From Clostridia bacterium (GTDB taxonomy: Bacteria; Bacillota; Clostridia; Christensenellales; Aristaeellaceae), in assembly GCA_017473345.1 (NCBI GenBank), contig JAFULL010000047.1, positions 1-62,486 on the forward strand: DNA of 62,486 bases, in the 5' to 3' direction. Made by a program: the position numbers and the translations under genes. Positions 23,744 through 35,000 of this stretch are shown piece after piece. The notes beneath the pieces are model-generated. The model was not told where the DNA came from and searched no databases. It was given only the letters and a program-made list of their open reading frames with translations. The first letter of the stretch is position 1. The number at the start of each line of letters is the position of its first letter.

Positions 23744-25714
23744 TTATTTTTCCTTCACAAACAGCATCGTGGTTCCTTTGGGTACTGTATACTTCAGCAC
23801 ACCATCCCTGCATTCATAAGTCTGGTCATGGAACATTTCGCGGTAGATGCCGTCTTCCTTCATGTGCAGCTCGCAGTCTTCACGCAGCGTGGTATAGGCG
23901 CCCACAAACTGGGAGCAGATGGACGTGCCTCCGCCGTTTTCATCCCAGATATGCACGCCTGCTTCTTTGGCGATATCGCGCCAAAGCTGCCACGGGCTTT
24001 GCGGAATGCAGGTGTAAACGTATTCTCCCTTGCGCGCGCAGCTGACGGCGCCGTCTTCGAAATATGCCAGCGGTTCGGCGGATTCGTCCTCCACCTGAAG
24101 CAGGGGCTGAACTTCCTTTGAAAAACGATAGTGCGCATCCTGATAAACCGATGCAGATTCACTGCTTTCCCTGAGCGCGATGTGCATGCCGCACATTTCG
24201 GAAAGATGTTCAGCGCTGAAGTCCTTCCCGTTCCACATGGCGGATGCATGGGCAAACACCTTGGTTTTCCCCTGAAGGTGATCCTTGATCCAGCTGCGCA
24301 TCTCATCCGTGAGCAGATAGGCATTCAGGAACACAAACATCTTGTAGCGGCTGACATCCAGTTTGGGCAGATCGCTCAGGTTGTACAGCTCAAACGGAGC
24401 GCCGCAGCGCAGCAGTTCATCGGTGGCATTCATGCTCAGCTCATGGGCAAGGCGCGTGTGCTGACGCACGCACATCAGCGAGATCGGGTCGATGAAAACG
24501 GCGATCTCCGCATTGGACTCGCGTTCGCCCTGCGCCATTTTATGGAAGAGCTCCGTTTCCAGTTTCAGTTCTTCTGCATATTCCGGGGCGCTGTAGTAGC
24601 CGCCGAAGAAGTCAAACCACCAGAAAGCCGCCTGCTTTTGCATCACGTTGCAAAGCTCGCGGCGGAAAACCTCGCGCCACTCTTCAAAGCTGTTATAGCA
24701 ATCCTTCAGAATGGTGCCGTTTTCCAGCGGGAACCGCGCCAGATCGGTGCGGTGGTCATTCTCGTGCAGGTACAGTTTGCCGTTAAGGCGGATGGAGTCA
24801 ACCGTGTACTGATAGGAACTCACGCCGCTGAGAAAACGGTTTTCATGATAGGCTGCGGGCGAGTAAAGCATGTCAATATCAGGCGAACGCCACACCTGCT
24901 CGTAGCCGTTGGTGTTCCAGTAGACCAGTGGACCCGAGGTGATCGCGTACCCATAGAACAGGCCAAACAGTTTCTGATGCTGAAGCACCTTCTGAGCCTC
25001 AGCTGCAAAGTAGCAGATCAGGTTGCTGATTTGATTTGTAGCAAGCTCCAGATAGCGGTATTCATCGCTGTCGGGCTTGCGCAGATCGCAGCCGGTGTCC
25101 AGCGATGCGACTGTAGGCACCTTGGCATCAGGCTTTCCGATTGCATCGCGCCACAGTTTGGTCAGGCGCGTGTTTTCGCGGTCAAAGTTTTTGTCGATGA
25201 GCGAATCGTCGAACCACTCGTTGGACAGGCCAGCAGCGATGCTGTAGCCCCAGATGCGGTCACCGTATTTTTCCTCCGCATAGGTGATAAACGCTTTCAG
25301 ATAATCGGCGGCAGAGCGTTTCCAGTCCTCATTGAGCGCCAGTTCACTGATGTGATGGTAGCTGTCGGTATCCTCATCGGGATGCTGCTGGGCAAACCAC
25401 GGGCATACGTCCAGCTGAAGCATCACATTGAAATAGGCATTGGGCGCATAGCGGCGGAACATGGCAAACTGATTGTCAAACGCCGTAAAGTCATACACAC
25501 CGTCGCCCATCCATACACCGCCGTACATGGAATACGGCACCTGCAAAGTACACGGCAGGCCGGAAACAAGGATCTGCATCAGTTCGATGCCTGCGCGCGA
25601 AGCCAGCAGCACATTGTCCGGGCGGGGCCGGAAAGAACGAAAAGCAGCCGGATCAAAACGTTCGCCATTAATATCGATAAACGGAATGCCTTTGTCATAG
25701 ATGATTTTAACCAT
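23744..25714 (-). CDS. Putative clan-A glycoside hydrolase (GH42-like)
   Basis: 656 residues, no signal peptide. N-terminal beta strand region (MVKIIYDKGIPFIDINGERF), then a TIM barrel with IAAGLSNEWF (E166, likely acid/base) and LYLHENDHR (E318, likely nucleophile), a 152-residue separation as in GH42. After about residue 400 come a Rossmann-like segment (YKMFVFLNAYLLTDEMRSWIKD) and a C-terminal beta domain. Only distantly similar to the enzyme at 16892. Start chosen at MVKIIYD because AGGAGG lies 7-8 nt upstream; a longer in-frame stretch would cross the promoter. Family placement is moderate. Confidence 0.68.
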   Translation of the reverse strand: MVKIIYDKGIPFIDINGERFDPAAFRSFRPRPDNVLLASRAGIELMQILVSGLPCTLQVPYSMYGGVWMGDGVYDFTAFDNQFAMFRRYAPNAYFNVMLQLDVCPWFAQQHPDEDTDSYHHISELALNEDWKRSAADYLKAFITYAEEKYGDRIWGYSIAAGLSNEWFDDSLIDKNFDRENTRLTKLWRDAIGKPDAKVPTVASLDTGCDLRKPDSDEYRYLELATNQISNLICYFAAEAQKVLQHQKLFGLFYGYAITSGPLVYWNTNGYEQVWRSPDIDMLYSPAAYHENRFLSGVSSYQYTVDSIRLNGKLYLHENDHRTDLARFPLENGTILKDCYNSFEEWREVFRRELCNVMQKQAAFWWFDFFGGYYSAPEYAEELKLETELFHKMAQGERESNAEIAVFIDPISLMCVRQHTRLAHELSMNATDELLRCGAPFELYNLSDLPKLDVSRYKMFVFLNAYLLTDEMRSWIKDHLQGKTKVFAHASAMWNGKDFSAEHLSEMCGMHIALRESSESASVYQDAHYRFSKEVQPLLQVEDESAEPLAYFEDGAVSCARKGEYVYTCIPQSPWQLWRDIAKEAGVHIWDENGGGTSICSQFVGAYTTLREDCELHMKEDGIYREMFHDQTYECRDGVLKYTVPKGTTMLFVKEK

Positions 25715-25753
25715 ATGAAAGCCTCCTGCACCGGTATTCGGATTGCTGTCTGT

Positions 25754-25762
25754 ATTATACCA
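25754..25762 (-). promoter_or_regulatory. Extended -10 promoter of the GH gene
   Basis: TGG TATAAT on the minus strand (TATAAT at 25754-25759), 40 nt before the start codon; no clear -35. Confidence 0.5.
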
Positions 25763-25786
25763 CCATCGGCCGCAAAAAGAAAAGCT

Positions 25787-25824
25787 GCCTTCTGCTGTTT
25801 TGCACATACAGCAGAAGGCTTTTT
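25787..25824. terminator. Terminator of the SGNH-like gene
   Basis: GCCTTCTGCTG (25787-25797) pairs with CAGCAGAAGGC (25809-25819); the minus-strand tail is T-rich (AGCTTTTCTTTTT). Confidence 0.78.
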
Positions 25825-25826
25825 GC

Positions 25827-26897
25827 TTACTCTTCTTCACTCAGGGCAGCTTCTTCGCCAGCTTCAATGCGCTGCTGATACAGCTCGCTCAGACTGGCCC
25901 ACTGGTCATCTTCGTGCGGTTCCAGACCGCATTCCTCCAAAAGATAGTTGCCCAGATAATCCATCACCTTGACTGTGCCCCAATGGTTGGTGTGCTCAGC
26001 ATCGTTGTTGTCGTCCTCGTACCAGTAATCAAGGCCGTCATAGTAAACTTCGCTTTCGTTGAAGTCGATAAAGTCCACCCCGTACTGGTCTGCAAACTCG
26101 CGAATGGCATTATGTTTTTCAAGCAAGTGCGCTGTTGTGGGCGTCTTGACGATCACAAACTGAATGCCCTCTTCCTGACACAGTTCCGCCATGCGGGCAA
26201 GGTACTGCTGCATAACGGGCTGCATTTCAAGTTTATCATCATACAGCCGTTCAAAAGGCTCATATGGCATGCCCTTTACATGCGTTTCAAACCCCGGGCT
26301 GTACCCCATCAGGCCGCGTTCATCCTTTTTGGAAAGTTCTTCCGCATTGATGTATTTCCAGCGGTCGTGATACTGGATGATTGGAAAGTAGTATTCAAAC
26401 GCATGATAGGATTCGTCCAGCTCGCAAATCTCGCGAATGGCATTGATCTTGACAGGCGACCATCTCATGGGATCCAGCGCCTGACGCACTCTGGTTTCGG
26501 AAGTATTCAGCGGCTTGTAATAGTAGTCAAAATAGTTGAACAAAAAGAAGGCTTCCAGCATCACAACTTTCGGACGTTGGGTATGCAAAGCCTCCTGCAG
26601 CCAGAAGTAGCTGATTGGAGGGCTTTGTTCCGCACTGCTGAGATTATAGCCTGTTATACCGTAATTGTTGTACAGTTCCATAGGGCTGAACGCAGCCACG
26701 CCGATGCTGGATCCAAAAAACAGCACGTCGACTGTATTGGGTTTCAGCTCATAGAATTCACGAAACGTAACAGTGTTTGGAAACGGCGCCAAAGCACTGT
26801 CCTGCGGCTGCATGGCAAAGCCCAGCCACACGATACTGCTCAGCAGTGCAAGCAGAAACATTGCACGCCGTGCAAACGGAAAGATCCATTTTTTCAT
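25827..26897 (-). CDS. SGNH/DltD-like exported protein
   Basis: 356 residues. One N-terminal membrane anchor (AMFLLALLSSIVWLGFAM). The SGNH-type block is VDVLFFGSSIGVAAFSPMEL (Ser in GSS), with a distal Asp/His pair in DAEHTNHWGTVKVMDYL. The order and spacing recall DltD, AlgX and related proteins that handle acetyl or D-alanyl groups on envelope polymers, working outside the membrane. No MBOAT acyltransferase gene is nearby, so its donor system lies elsewhere. C-terminus is acidic (EAGEEAALSEEE). Function beyond the superfamily is inferred. Confidence 0.72.
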   Translation of the reverse strand: MKKWIFPFARRAMFLLALLSSIVWLGFAMQPQDSALAPFPNTVTFREFYELKPNTVDVLFFGSSIGVAAFSPMELYNNYGITGYNLSSAEQSPPISYFWLQEALHTQRPKVVMLEAFFLFNYFDYYYKPLNTSETRVRQALDPMRWSPVKINAIREICELDESYHAFEYYFPIIQYHDRWKYINAEELSKKDERGLMGYSPGFETHVKGMPYEPFERLYDDKLEMQPVMQQYLARMAELCQEEGIQFVIVKTPTTAHLLEKHNAIREFADQYGVDFIDFNESEVYYDGLDYWYEDDNNDAEHTNHWGTVKVMDYLGNYLLEECGLEPHEDDQWASLSELYQQRIEAGEEAALSEEE

Positions 26898-26944
26898 CCA
26901 TGGTCTCCATGTTCAGGTTATAGCGCTCTTTCAGGGAGCATCAT

Positions 26945-26974
26945 ATTATAACATATTTCTTTTGTTCGTTTCAA
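26945..26974 (-). promoter_or_regulatory. Promoter of the SGNH-like gene
   Basis: TTGAAA (26969-26974), 18-bp spacer, TATAAT (26945-26950) on the minus strand. Confidence 0.72.
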
Positions 26975-27056
26975 TCGAATGCATTGCATCCGCGTATTTT
27001 ATATGAATATCATTCACTTTTTCAGCGCTCCTTTGCAAAATGCTCATCAACAAAGC

Positions 27057-27094
27057 AAATCTCCGTCCCATGTTTTCGCACAGGACGGAGATTT
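27057..27094 (-). terminator. Terminator of glgA
   Basis: AAATCTCCGTCC pairs with GGACGGAGATTT (12 bp); tail on the minus strand is GCTTTG, only weakly T-rich. Confidence 0.68.
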
Positions 27095-27097
27095 CGT

Positions 27098-28912
27098 TTA
27101 TTTCGGCCACGTCAGCATCGGACGAAGCTCCATTACCTTGGACAGGTTGCCGGTGATTTTCAGCTGACCCATCAGATACAGCTGGTCAAAGCCATACTTG
27201 CCCTTGGCCATGCCCATCAGGTAGTCGAAGTTTGCTGTGACGGCAGCATCGGCATCCGGCATAGCATACGGATATACATGCAGCTGCTCGTTATCAAACT
27301 CCATGCTGATGATGCCATGTGTACGGCCCACCATCGTGATCTGCAGCGTGCGATGATAATGCGGCAGAACGTCATTCTTGTGCAGGCGACGGTTTTCAGC
27401 GTCCACAGCAAGATAGGCGTCCGCCAGCATCTGATAGGCGTCCTCAAACGAAAGCGTCTGACCGTGACGTTCGTCAGAGATTTCCGCATACATGCGGTTG
27501 TATCGCTGTGCACTGCGTTCCCAGGAAAAATCCTTCAGCATGCAGCGATGGCGCAGCTTTTGGAAAGTATCCGGGCTGCAGAAGTACACCTTCAGTGCCT
27601 GACGGATGGCCAGCAGCAGTTCATAGCTGTGATAGGGCGAGAACGAGAAACCGTCGCCCACGCCGTCAAACTCACGATAAGGACGCACCGAGTCCTTTAA
27701 TCCGCCGGTTTCATGCACGATGGGCACCGTGCCGTAACGCATGGCCATCATCTGCGACAGGCCGCAGGGCTCAAATCGTGAGGGCATCAGGTAGAAGTCA
27801 GAGCCCGCAAAAACATGGCTGGCCCGGTAATCGTTGTAATCGCTGGAAAAACCAAACTGATCCGGCCAGCGGCGGCGGCACTCCTCAAAATAAGCCTCAT
27901 ACTGCGCATCGCCCTGACCATATACGATCATCTGCACGCCCATATCCATCAGAAGCGGCAGGATTTCCTTGATCAGTTCAATACCCTTCTGCTCCACCAG
28001 ACGGGCGACAACGGACAACAGCGGCCACTTGGGCTCCTCCAGCAGGCCAAATTCACGCTGGATATACTGCTTGCACTTTGCCTTTCCGGCCATGTCCACC
28101 ACAGAGAAGGCATACGGCAGGCGCTTGTCCTTCATGGGATCGTACAGATCCATATCGATGCCGTTGAGAATGCCGCGCATTCTGCGGCCGATGATATCTG
28201 CCACACCCTGCAATCCCGCGCCAAATTCCGGCCGGTGCAGCTCGCGCGCATACGTTGCCGACACAGTGGACACAGCGTCAGCCATCAGCATGGCGCCCTT
28301 CATCAGGTTGATATCATGGCGGCCCTCAAACTCATAACCCAGTCCACCGTCGTACCATCCCCAGGGCAGATCGAAGGTATCTGCCAGTTCATTTGCACCA
28401 AACTGGCCCTGATAGGCAATGTTATGGATGGTAAAGACCGTCTTGATGCGGTGCAGCTCTTCGTGCGCCATCTGGTCGTTCTTGAGATAGATAACTGCCA
28501 GCGCGGTCTCCCAGTCGTTGCAGTGCAGGATCTCCGGCACAAAGTCCAGGGAGTTGAGCAGCGCGATCACAGCGCGGCAGAACCACGCAAAGCGAAGCTT
28601 GTCGTCATCGTATCCGTACAGACGCGGACGCAGGAAAAACGACTCGTTATCGACAAACCACACGGTAACGCCATTCATATCGCCGCGCCACAGGCCGCAG
28701 TAATACTCGTTGCCGCCAAGGCGCACCGTGGTTTCAAGCACCCGGGTCAGTTGCTGGCCAAAGTGCTCCTTCACGCACTGATACATGGGCGTGATCACAG
28801 CCACTTCATCGCCTGCATCACACAGGGCAGGCGGAAGAGAACCGGCAACATCCGCCAGTCCGCCGGACTTGGAAAACGGCGCGCATTCGCTGGTGACAAA
28901 CAGAATTTTCAT
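27098..28912 (-). CDS. glgA: Glycogen synthase with C-terminal SCP2-like extension
   Basis: 604 residues, against about 475-490 for ordinary GlgA. Transfers glucose from ADP-glucose to alpha-1,4-glucan. N-terminal GT5 catalytic domain begins MKILFVTSECAPFSKSGGLADV (KxGGL, ADP-glucose binding); HNIAYQGQF and CNDWETAL follow. The GT-B C-terminal part has LPSRFEPCGLSQMMAMRYGTVP with conserved E and C, and ETGGLKDSV. From about residue 490 an added ~110-residue domain resembles SCP2: VTANFDYLMGMAKGKYGF and LYLMGQLKITGNLSKVMEL. No other glg gene is in the window. Ribosome site AAGGAG. Confidence 0.92.
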   Translation of the reverse strand: MKILFVTSECAPFSKSGGLADVAGSLPPALCDAGDEVAVITPMYQCVKEHFGQQLTRVLETTVRLGGNEYYCGLWRGDMNGVTVWFVDNESFFLRPRLYGYDDDKLRFAWFCRAVIALLNSLDFVPEILHCNDWETALAVIYLKNDQMAHEELHRIKTVFTIHNIAYQGQFGANELADTFDLPWGWYDGGLGYEFEGRHDINLMKGAMLMADAVSTVSATYARELHRPEFGAGLQGVADIIGRRMRGILNGIDMDLYDPMKDKRLPYAFSVVDMAGKAKCKQYIQREFGLLEEPKWPLLSVVARLVEQKGIELIKEILPLLMDMGVQMIVYGQGDAQYEAYFEECRRRWPDQFGFSSDYNDYRASHVFAGSDFYLMPSRFEPCGLSQMMAMRYGTVPIVHETGGLKDSVRPYREFDGVGDGFSFSPYHSYELLLAIRQALKVYFCSPDTFQKLRHRCMLKDFSWERSAQRYNRMYAEISDERHGQTLSFEDAYQMLADAYLAVDAENRRLHKNDVLPHYHRTLQITMVGRTHGIISMEFDNEQLHVYPYAMPDADAAVTANFDYLMGMAKGKYGFDQLYLMGQLKITGNLSKVMELRPMLTWPK

Positions 28913-29012
28913 AATTTATACAGCTCCTTGCTTTTGCACGATCTGCGAAATGCTGTTCCTGTTATTATTTCGGCATGCACCGGCTTTTTCCCTTTCCAAA
29001 AGCATGGATATC

Positions 29013-29043
29013 AAAAAACGGCCTCCTGAAAAGAAGGCCGTTT
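29013..29043 (-). terminator. Terminator of the giant surface-protein gene
   Basis: AAACGGCCTTC ttttc AGGAGGCCGTTT then TTT on the minus strand, just after the stop codon. Confidence 0.82.
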
Positions 29044-29051
29044 GGTTTTGA

Positions 29052-32000
29052 TTAACCCTTCTGTTTTTTGCGCTTGTTCAGGATGAACAGCAGCAGCAAT
29101 CCCAGCCCGCATCCGCCGGTTACACCCAGCGCGATGTAGAGCGGGTCGCCAGTCTTGGCGATTGTGTCAGGAATGCTGTCCAGTTCGAAGGGAATGCCCA
29201 TATCCAGGCATGCAGGCATGTCGAACACGGTAATCGTGATGCGTACAGGTTCGCCGTAGGCGTTGCGCTCGCGCACATCCACCTTGCCGCTGATGGTTAC
29301 GGTTTCTTCCCTGCCGGCGATTTCAAGGGTGATCGCACAGCTGAAGCTGCCGTCCTTTCCGGGCTTGAGATAGGTGGCGCCTGTGTTGAGCAGATACTGG
29401 CCGTCAACGCTGCCCACCGGACCGATCTGCAGATGATCCAGATCGGCGATGAAGCCTTCCTGCGCGTCGCCGTAAACCGTTTGCTTCACATAGCGTCCGT
29501 CATACTTTGCACTGTACTTGCCGTCCTTAACAGCAACGGAGCCGAAGCGGTTGCGGTACGTGGTATTTTCCACCGCGATGGTGGGCAGGAACTGCACCTC
29601 CACGCGCGTCTTGTACGGCATGCCGCTGGGGTCTTTGGCAAGGGTCAGCCTGCGGGTACCGTCTTCAAGCACCTGCAGCGCGGCATCGGGATACACAGCC
29701 CGCAGTGCGGACAGATCGCTGATATCTGCCACCGTGATGGTCTGGAAAGTTTCAGCGCCATGGTCCTGATAACGCACGGTGAAACCGGCGTCATGCATCC
29801 ATTCGCCTTCGTTCTTCCAGGACACATACAGCTTGCTTGCAATGTAGGGATCGATATCGCGAATCGTCGCTCCGTTTTCCGCCACGCCCACGAAGCCGCC
29901 TGCATTGGTCAGGCCTGGGTTTGCCGCGTTGGCCGTTACGTTGTCGATCTCCAGCAGGCAGGACAGTTCGTTGAGAATATCCTCAGCCACAAGCATATCC
30001 TGCTGCGTGCCGGGAGCAGTGGGCACGGTGTCCACCTCGGTGCGGTAACCGCTGACGTACTCCTCCTTCACGGTGTAAACCGCCTCGGTCAGAGCAGGCA
30101 CGCCGTCCTTCACCTCAGGCACGTATTTGGGCAGCTGACCGGTCACATAGTTCCAGACATTGCTGTCGGCTGCATCTACCTCAAAGGTGATCTGCGGCTG
30201 CGGCACAAGCGGTTTGCCGTTGGCCAGAATGATCAGCTTGATCTGTTCAGGACGTACGCCGTACTGGTTATCCCAGTCGCTCCACAGCTTGCGGCCGCTC
30301 AGGATGAGCGAATCAAGCGTGTTGGTCAGGGTGGATTGACCGGTCTGGGCTGCTTTGTAGCCATTGGGAACCTCATGTTCCACAGCACGGTACAGCAGCT
30401 TTTTGCCGTCTGCATCCACTTCGGGCAGGTCTTCAAAGGTGCCGCTCCACTGGTTGGCTTCGTCAAGCGTGAGGGTGAGCACCTTGCCGGAAGAATCCTT
30501 CACGTCCTGCCAGGCCGTCGGGTTATCCTCCGCCGTGCTTTGCAGCGTGACGATCAGTTCCGCCGGGCGGATGCCGTAGCGGTTGTCCTCGTCCACCCAA
30601 ACTTTTGTTACGGGATGAGTGGTGAGCTTCAGCGTGTTGTCGACCGTGACAACGTTGTTTTCGAGCACATAGGAATCCTCATAGCCGTTGGCCATATCCT
30701 TTTCAACAACACGGTAGGAAACCGGTTTGGCGGTGCCGCCTTCCAGGATATGCGTCGGCAGGTTGAGCCAGCTGAAGCCGTATGTGCTGCCGGCGGGAAC
30801 CACTGTGCCGTTGTACTGATCAACCCTGAGTGTCTGCGCCGTCCTGTCGGCTGCAACGCCTACCGCTGCGCCTGCGGGCTGCCAGCTGGTGTCGTTATCC
30901 GGCGTAAGGGTATACTGCAGTTCCAGCGTTACCTCTGCAGGACGGTAGCCGGTCCAGTCGTGCTGCACGTCGGTGATGTTGTCATCAGTCCACTTTTTGA
31001 TTGCATGGCGTTCCAGCGTAGTCACGGTGTTGGCAAGCGTCAGCACCGGAACCTCAGCGTCAGCGTCCATGTTGCCGGCATAGCCATCCGCAGGCAGCTT
31101 GTTGGAGATGCCGCTGCTTTCGTAGCCGTCAGGAATGATCTCCTTTACGAAATAGGTGTATTCCCTGCCGGATACGTCATACGCAGGCAGGCCGGAAACG
31201 CTGATGGTCCACACGTCGTCGGCCGCTTCAGCTTCCGGCTTGACCCAGGTAAGGGCAACGCCGTTCACCTTTTCAGCAGCATTCTCATCGATGGTATAAC
31301 GCCACAGTTCCACCTGCAAGTCAGCCGGACGGATGAGACTGAAGAGCTCGCCATCCTTCCAGTTTTTCTCAATGGTGAGCCGGAAGGGTTTGAGGGTGTT
31401 GGTCAGCAGCACTTCAGCCGTATTTGCGACGGCGAGTTCGTGTTCGTTCTGTGCACCGCCGGTCGCGCCGGATGTGCCGGACACAAGCGCCTGCGTGGGC
31501 GTGTAGCGGTCGGCTTCGGCTTCGTCAGCGTACACCTCGCGCACATAGTACATATACTGGCTGCGCGTCCCGCTTACAAGCTCGCCTGTTTCGGTTCCAA
31601 GGCCGGTATGCGTGGGAAGATTGTCCCAGGTATACAGTGTGTCAGGCTGCGCGTTGGTCTGCGTGGCCACCAGTTCGTCTGAATCATCCTCGCCGTCGAT
31701 CCTGCGCCAGAGTTGCAGATCGATCACAGGCAAATCGTCTTCGTCAGCCGTATCGCCCACCCATGTTTTCTGAGCAGTGATGCTGATGGGCAGGAACGTG
31801 TTGGTGATCTCATGCGTATCACCATTGAGCGTACTGAACAGATCTGCCGTTTTGACGTAGCCGTCGGGGATATGCGCCTGCTTTTCGACAACACGATACA
31901 CGATCTTCGTGCCGTTTTTATCACAGACAGGCAGCTTTTCAAAGGTCACTTCGTAGGCAGGGGCAGCAGCCGTCTTCACAACGACGGAACCGTTTTTGCT

Positions 32001-35000
32001 GAGTACGTCAGCAAACTGATCATCCGTCTGGCCTTCCAGTTTCGACTGCAGAGTGAGCGTCACCTTTTCAGGGCGCTGCTCCGATTCGTTTGCGTTGTTT
32101 TCAGGCCACAGTTTCTTCGCCTTTACATCGGTGGTCTTGAGGGTGTTCTTCAGCGTAACGGTGCCCTTGATCTGGTTCTCGCCGCCGACCAGACCACTCG
32201 AGTCTGCATCAATTTCACTCTGGCTGCCATCAAGCGTGTAGCCGGGCATTTCATCTTCGGTGAGGAAATAGGTGTATTCATTGCCCGCCGCGTCGTAGGC
32301 GTCCAGGCCCTCCTCGTAGCTGGACTGCCACATAGTTCCACCCGGATCGGCAGAGGTACCGGTCTCAGTGCTGGTTTTCACCAGTTTGATCTGCTCGCTG
32401 AAGCTGGGGTCAACCGTTTCATTGACTCTGCGCTGCAGCGTAATGGTCAGTTCTTCAGGACGGTCGTAGGCGTAATCTCCCAGCGTGCTGTGATCCCACT
32501 GCTTGACAATCACCAGGCGGATGGGCTGCAGCTTGTTGGTCATGATAACGTCCGCGCTTTCGAGCATGAACAGTTCGCTGGAACCGGTTACGCTTTCGTC
32601 CGTCGTCTGAGTGGTGTAGTAACGGCTGGAGTCAAATGAACTGTCTGTGAAAACCTCCTTGATATAATACACAAACTGGTCGCGCCTGCCGCTGACAACG
32701 CCGTTGGTTTCGCTGCCGGTGCCGCCATAGCGGGGCAGGTGGCTCCACGTATACTTCTTTCCAGCCTCAATGTTTTCAAACGTTCCCACATGCTGGTGCG
32801 CGGCCTCGGGTTTCTCATTCACCTTGCGCCACAGTTCAAGATTGATGTTCGGGCGAATCTCTTCGTTGTCGCCCTCCCACTTCTTGATCACAGAGATCGC
32901 GATCTCATCCAGCTCGTTGGTAATGACAAGCTTTCCGCTTTGCTCAGCAGCAACACCACTGTTGAGCACCTTATAGCCATCAGGCACATTGGCGCTGTGT
33001 TCAATGATGCGGTAGATGACCTGCTGGCCCTTGCTGTACTGCGGCAGGCCCGCGAAGCTCACGGTGTAGTCAGCAGGTTCCGCATTGGCTGTGACCGTGG
33101 TGGAGGCATTGGCCCTCTTCACATCGGTGAACGTGGTTCCTCCATCCACACTCTGCTGCAGCGTCAGCGTGACCTTTGCAGGACGGGTCGCGCTTTCCAG
33201 TTCGGCATTGCCCGCACTCCAAACCTTCACAGCACTGATCTGTGTGGAGGTCAGCGTGTTACGCAGTTCCAGTTCAGGCACGGTATTGCCGCCAATCACA
33301 CTTTCGTCCGCCGTGATCTCATTGGAGGTCAGGCTGCCGGAATAGCCGTTCACGGCCTCCTCGGTGGCATAGTAGGTGTAGGCATTGCCGTTCGCATCGT
33401 ATGCGGGAAGATCCCTTACCTCAACGGACCAGGTGGTCAGGTCGGTCACAGTGGTGCCGTCCTGCTGACCCTCATCGTTGGCCGTAAGGTTCTGGGGGGT
33501 AAGTGTGATGGCCTTTGTGTACTGCTCGTCAACAGCATTGCCCACCTTGCGATGCAGCGTAAGCTCAATGCTTTGCGGCCTCACATACTGGTAATCACCC
33601 AGCGCGCTGTGATCCCATTCCTTGGTCAGAGCCAGCTTGAAGGTACGCAGCGTGTTGGTAACAGTTACAGCGTTCGTGCTGCCGGTAGCTGCAGCATTGC
33701 CGTCGATGCCGGTGGTGGAGTAGTTCACCTTGTAGGTGGGCGTAGTGCCGTTGTTTTCAACCACATTGTCATCAACCACCTCGACCCAGCGGTAGGTATA
33801 GGCATTGCCGTCAGGATCGTAGCAGGGCAGATCGTCCGGATGGTCATACTTCCACTGGTTCGCATCGGACAGTACAGCAGACACAGCGGGCACGTCTGTC
33901 CAGCCCGTATCGGTGCTGATCTTGCGCTGCAGCTTCACGTTCACGCTTGCAGGACGCACGCTGGTGTCGCTATTGGGCTCCACCCAGTTCTTCTGCACGG
34001 TGGTTTTGAGGGTACGCAGCGTGTTGGTGATGCTGCCGCCCTCCGCCACACGATCGGTGGTGGACTGGGTGTAGTTGGTGTCAACAGCGCTACTGAGCAC
34101 CTCCTTGAAAGTATACACATACTTTTCGCCCGTGGAGGTATACTGCGGCAGATACAGTTCGCTGGCCGTAAAGGTACAGGTCCAGGTGTTGTCGCCGTTA
34201 TCCTGCCATGTGATGGAAGCGCCGGTGCCTTCCGTGCCCACCAGCGTGTTGAGCAGTACGGGCTCTTCCGTGCTGCCCTCCACGCCGCGGTAGAACAGAT
34301 AGGCAATGCTCTTAGGCTCGACAGAGCTGGTCGTCGTGGCGGTGCCGATCAGCGGACGATAGGCCTGCAGGTGTGTGGCCGTGTCGCCTGCCCATGCCTT
34401 GGTGGCAGTCAAAGACTGATAGCCTTCGTTGTACTCGTTTTCGACGGCGACGGTCTTTCCATAAGGCGTCTGCTGGCTTTGATGCGCAGCATAGGCTGCG
34501 TCACGATCGCTGCTGTACACCAGATAACTACCGTCATCAGAGGGTTTGACGGGCGTTCCATCCGCATACACCGTGTAACTGCTGGCAATATCATCACCGC
34601 CGTCGATGGTTTCGGTGATGGTATAGGTATACAGCCGTCCGTCAGGCGCAAAGTACGGGAAGTTCGTTGCAGTGCTGCCCTGCGGCCAACTCACGTTCTG
34701 ATGGGTCACATTGGTCCATACAGTGCCGGAGGGGCTGATGGCCGGGTGTTCGTCCGTGTTGATGTCACTTTCATCAATGACCTTGGTCCAGGTGCTCAGT
34801 GCTTCTGTGCCGCCCTTGTAGGTCTGCGTGAGGGTGAAGGTGACCTTGGGCCGTTTGATCTGACCGACGATATCGCCCAGCAAGTGGCCCCAGTCCCAGT
34901 CCTTGTCGATGGTGAACTGCGCCTCATAGCCGCCCGTCAGGGTGTTTTTGATGTTGCGGTTCGTGCCCTCGTCAGCGTAACTGAACGAGTAGTAGGTGAA

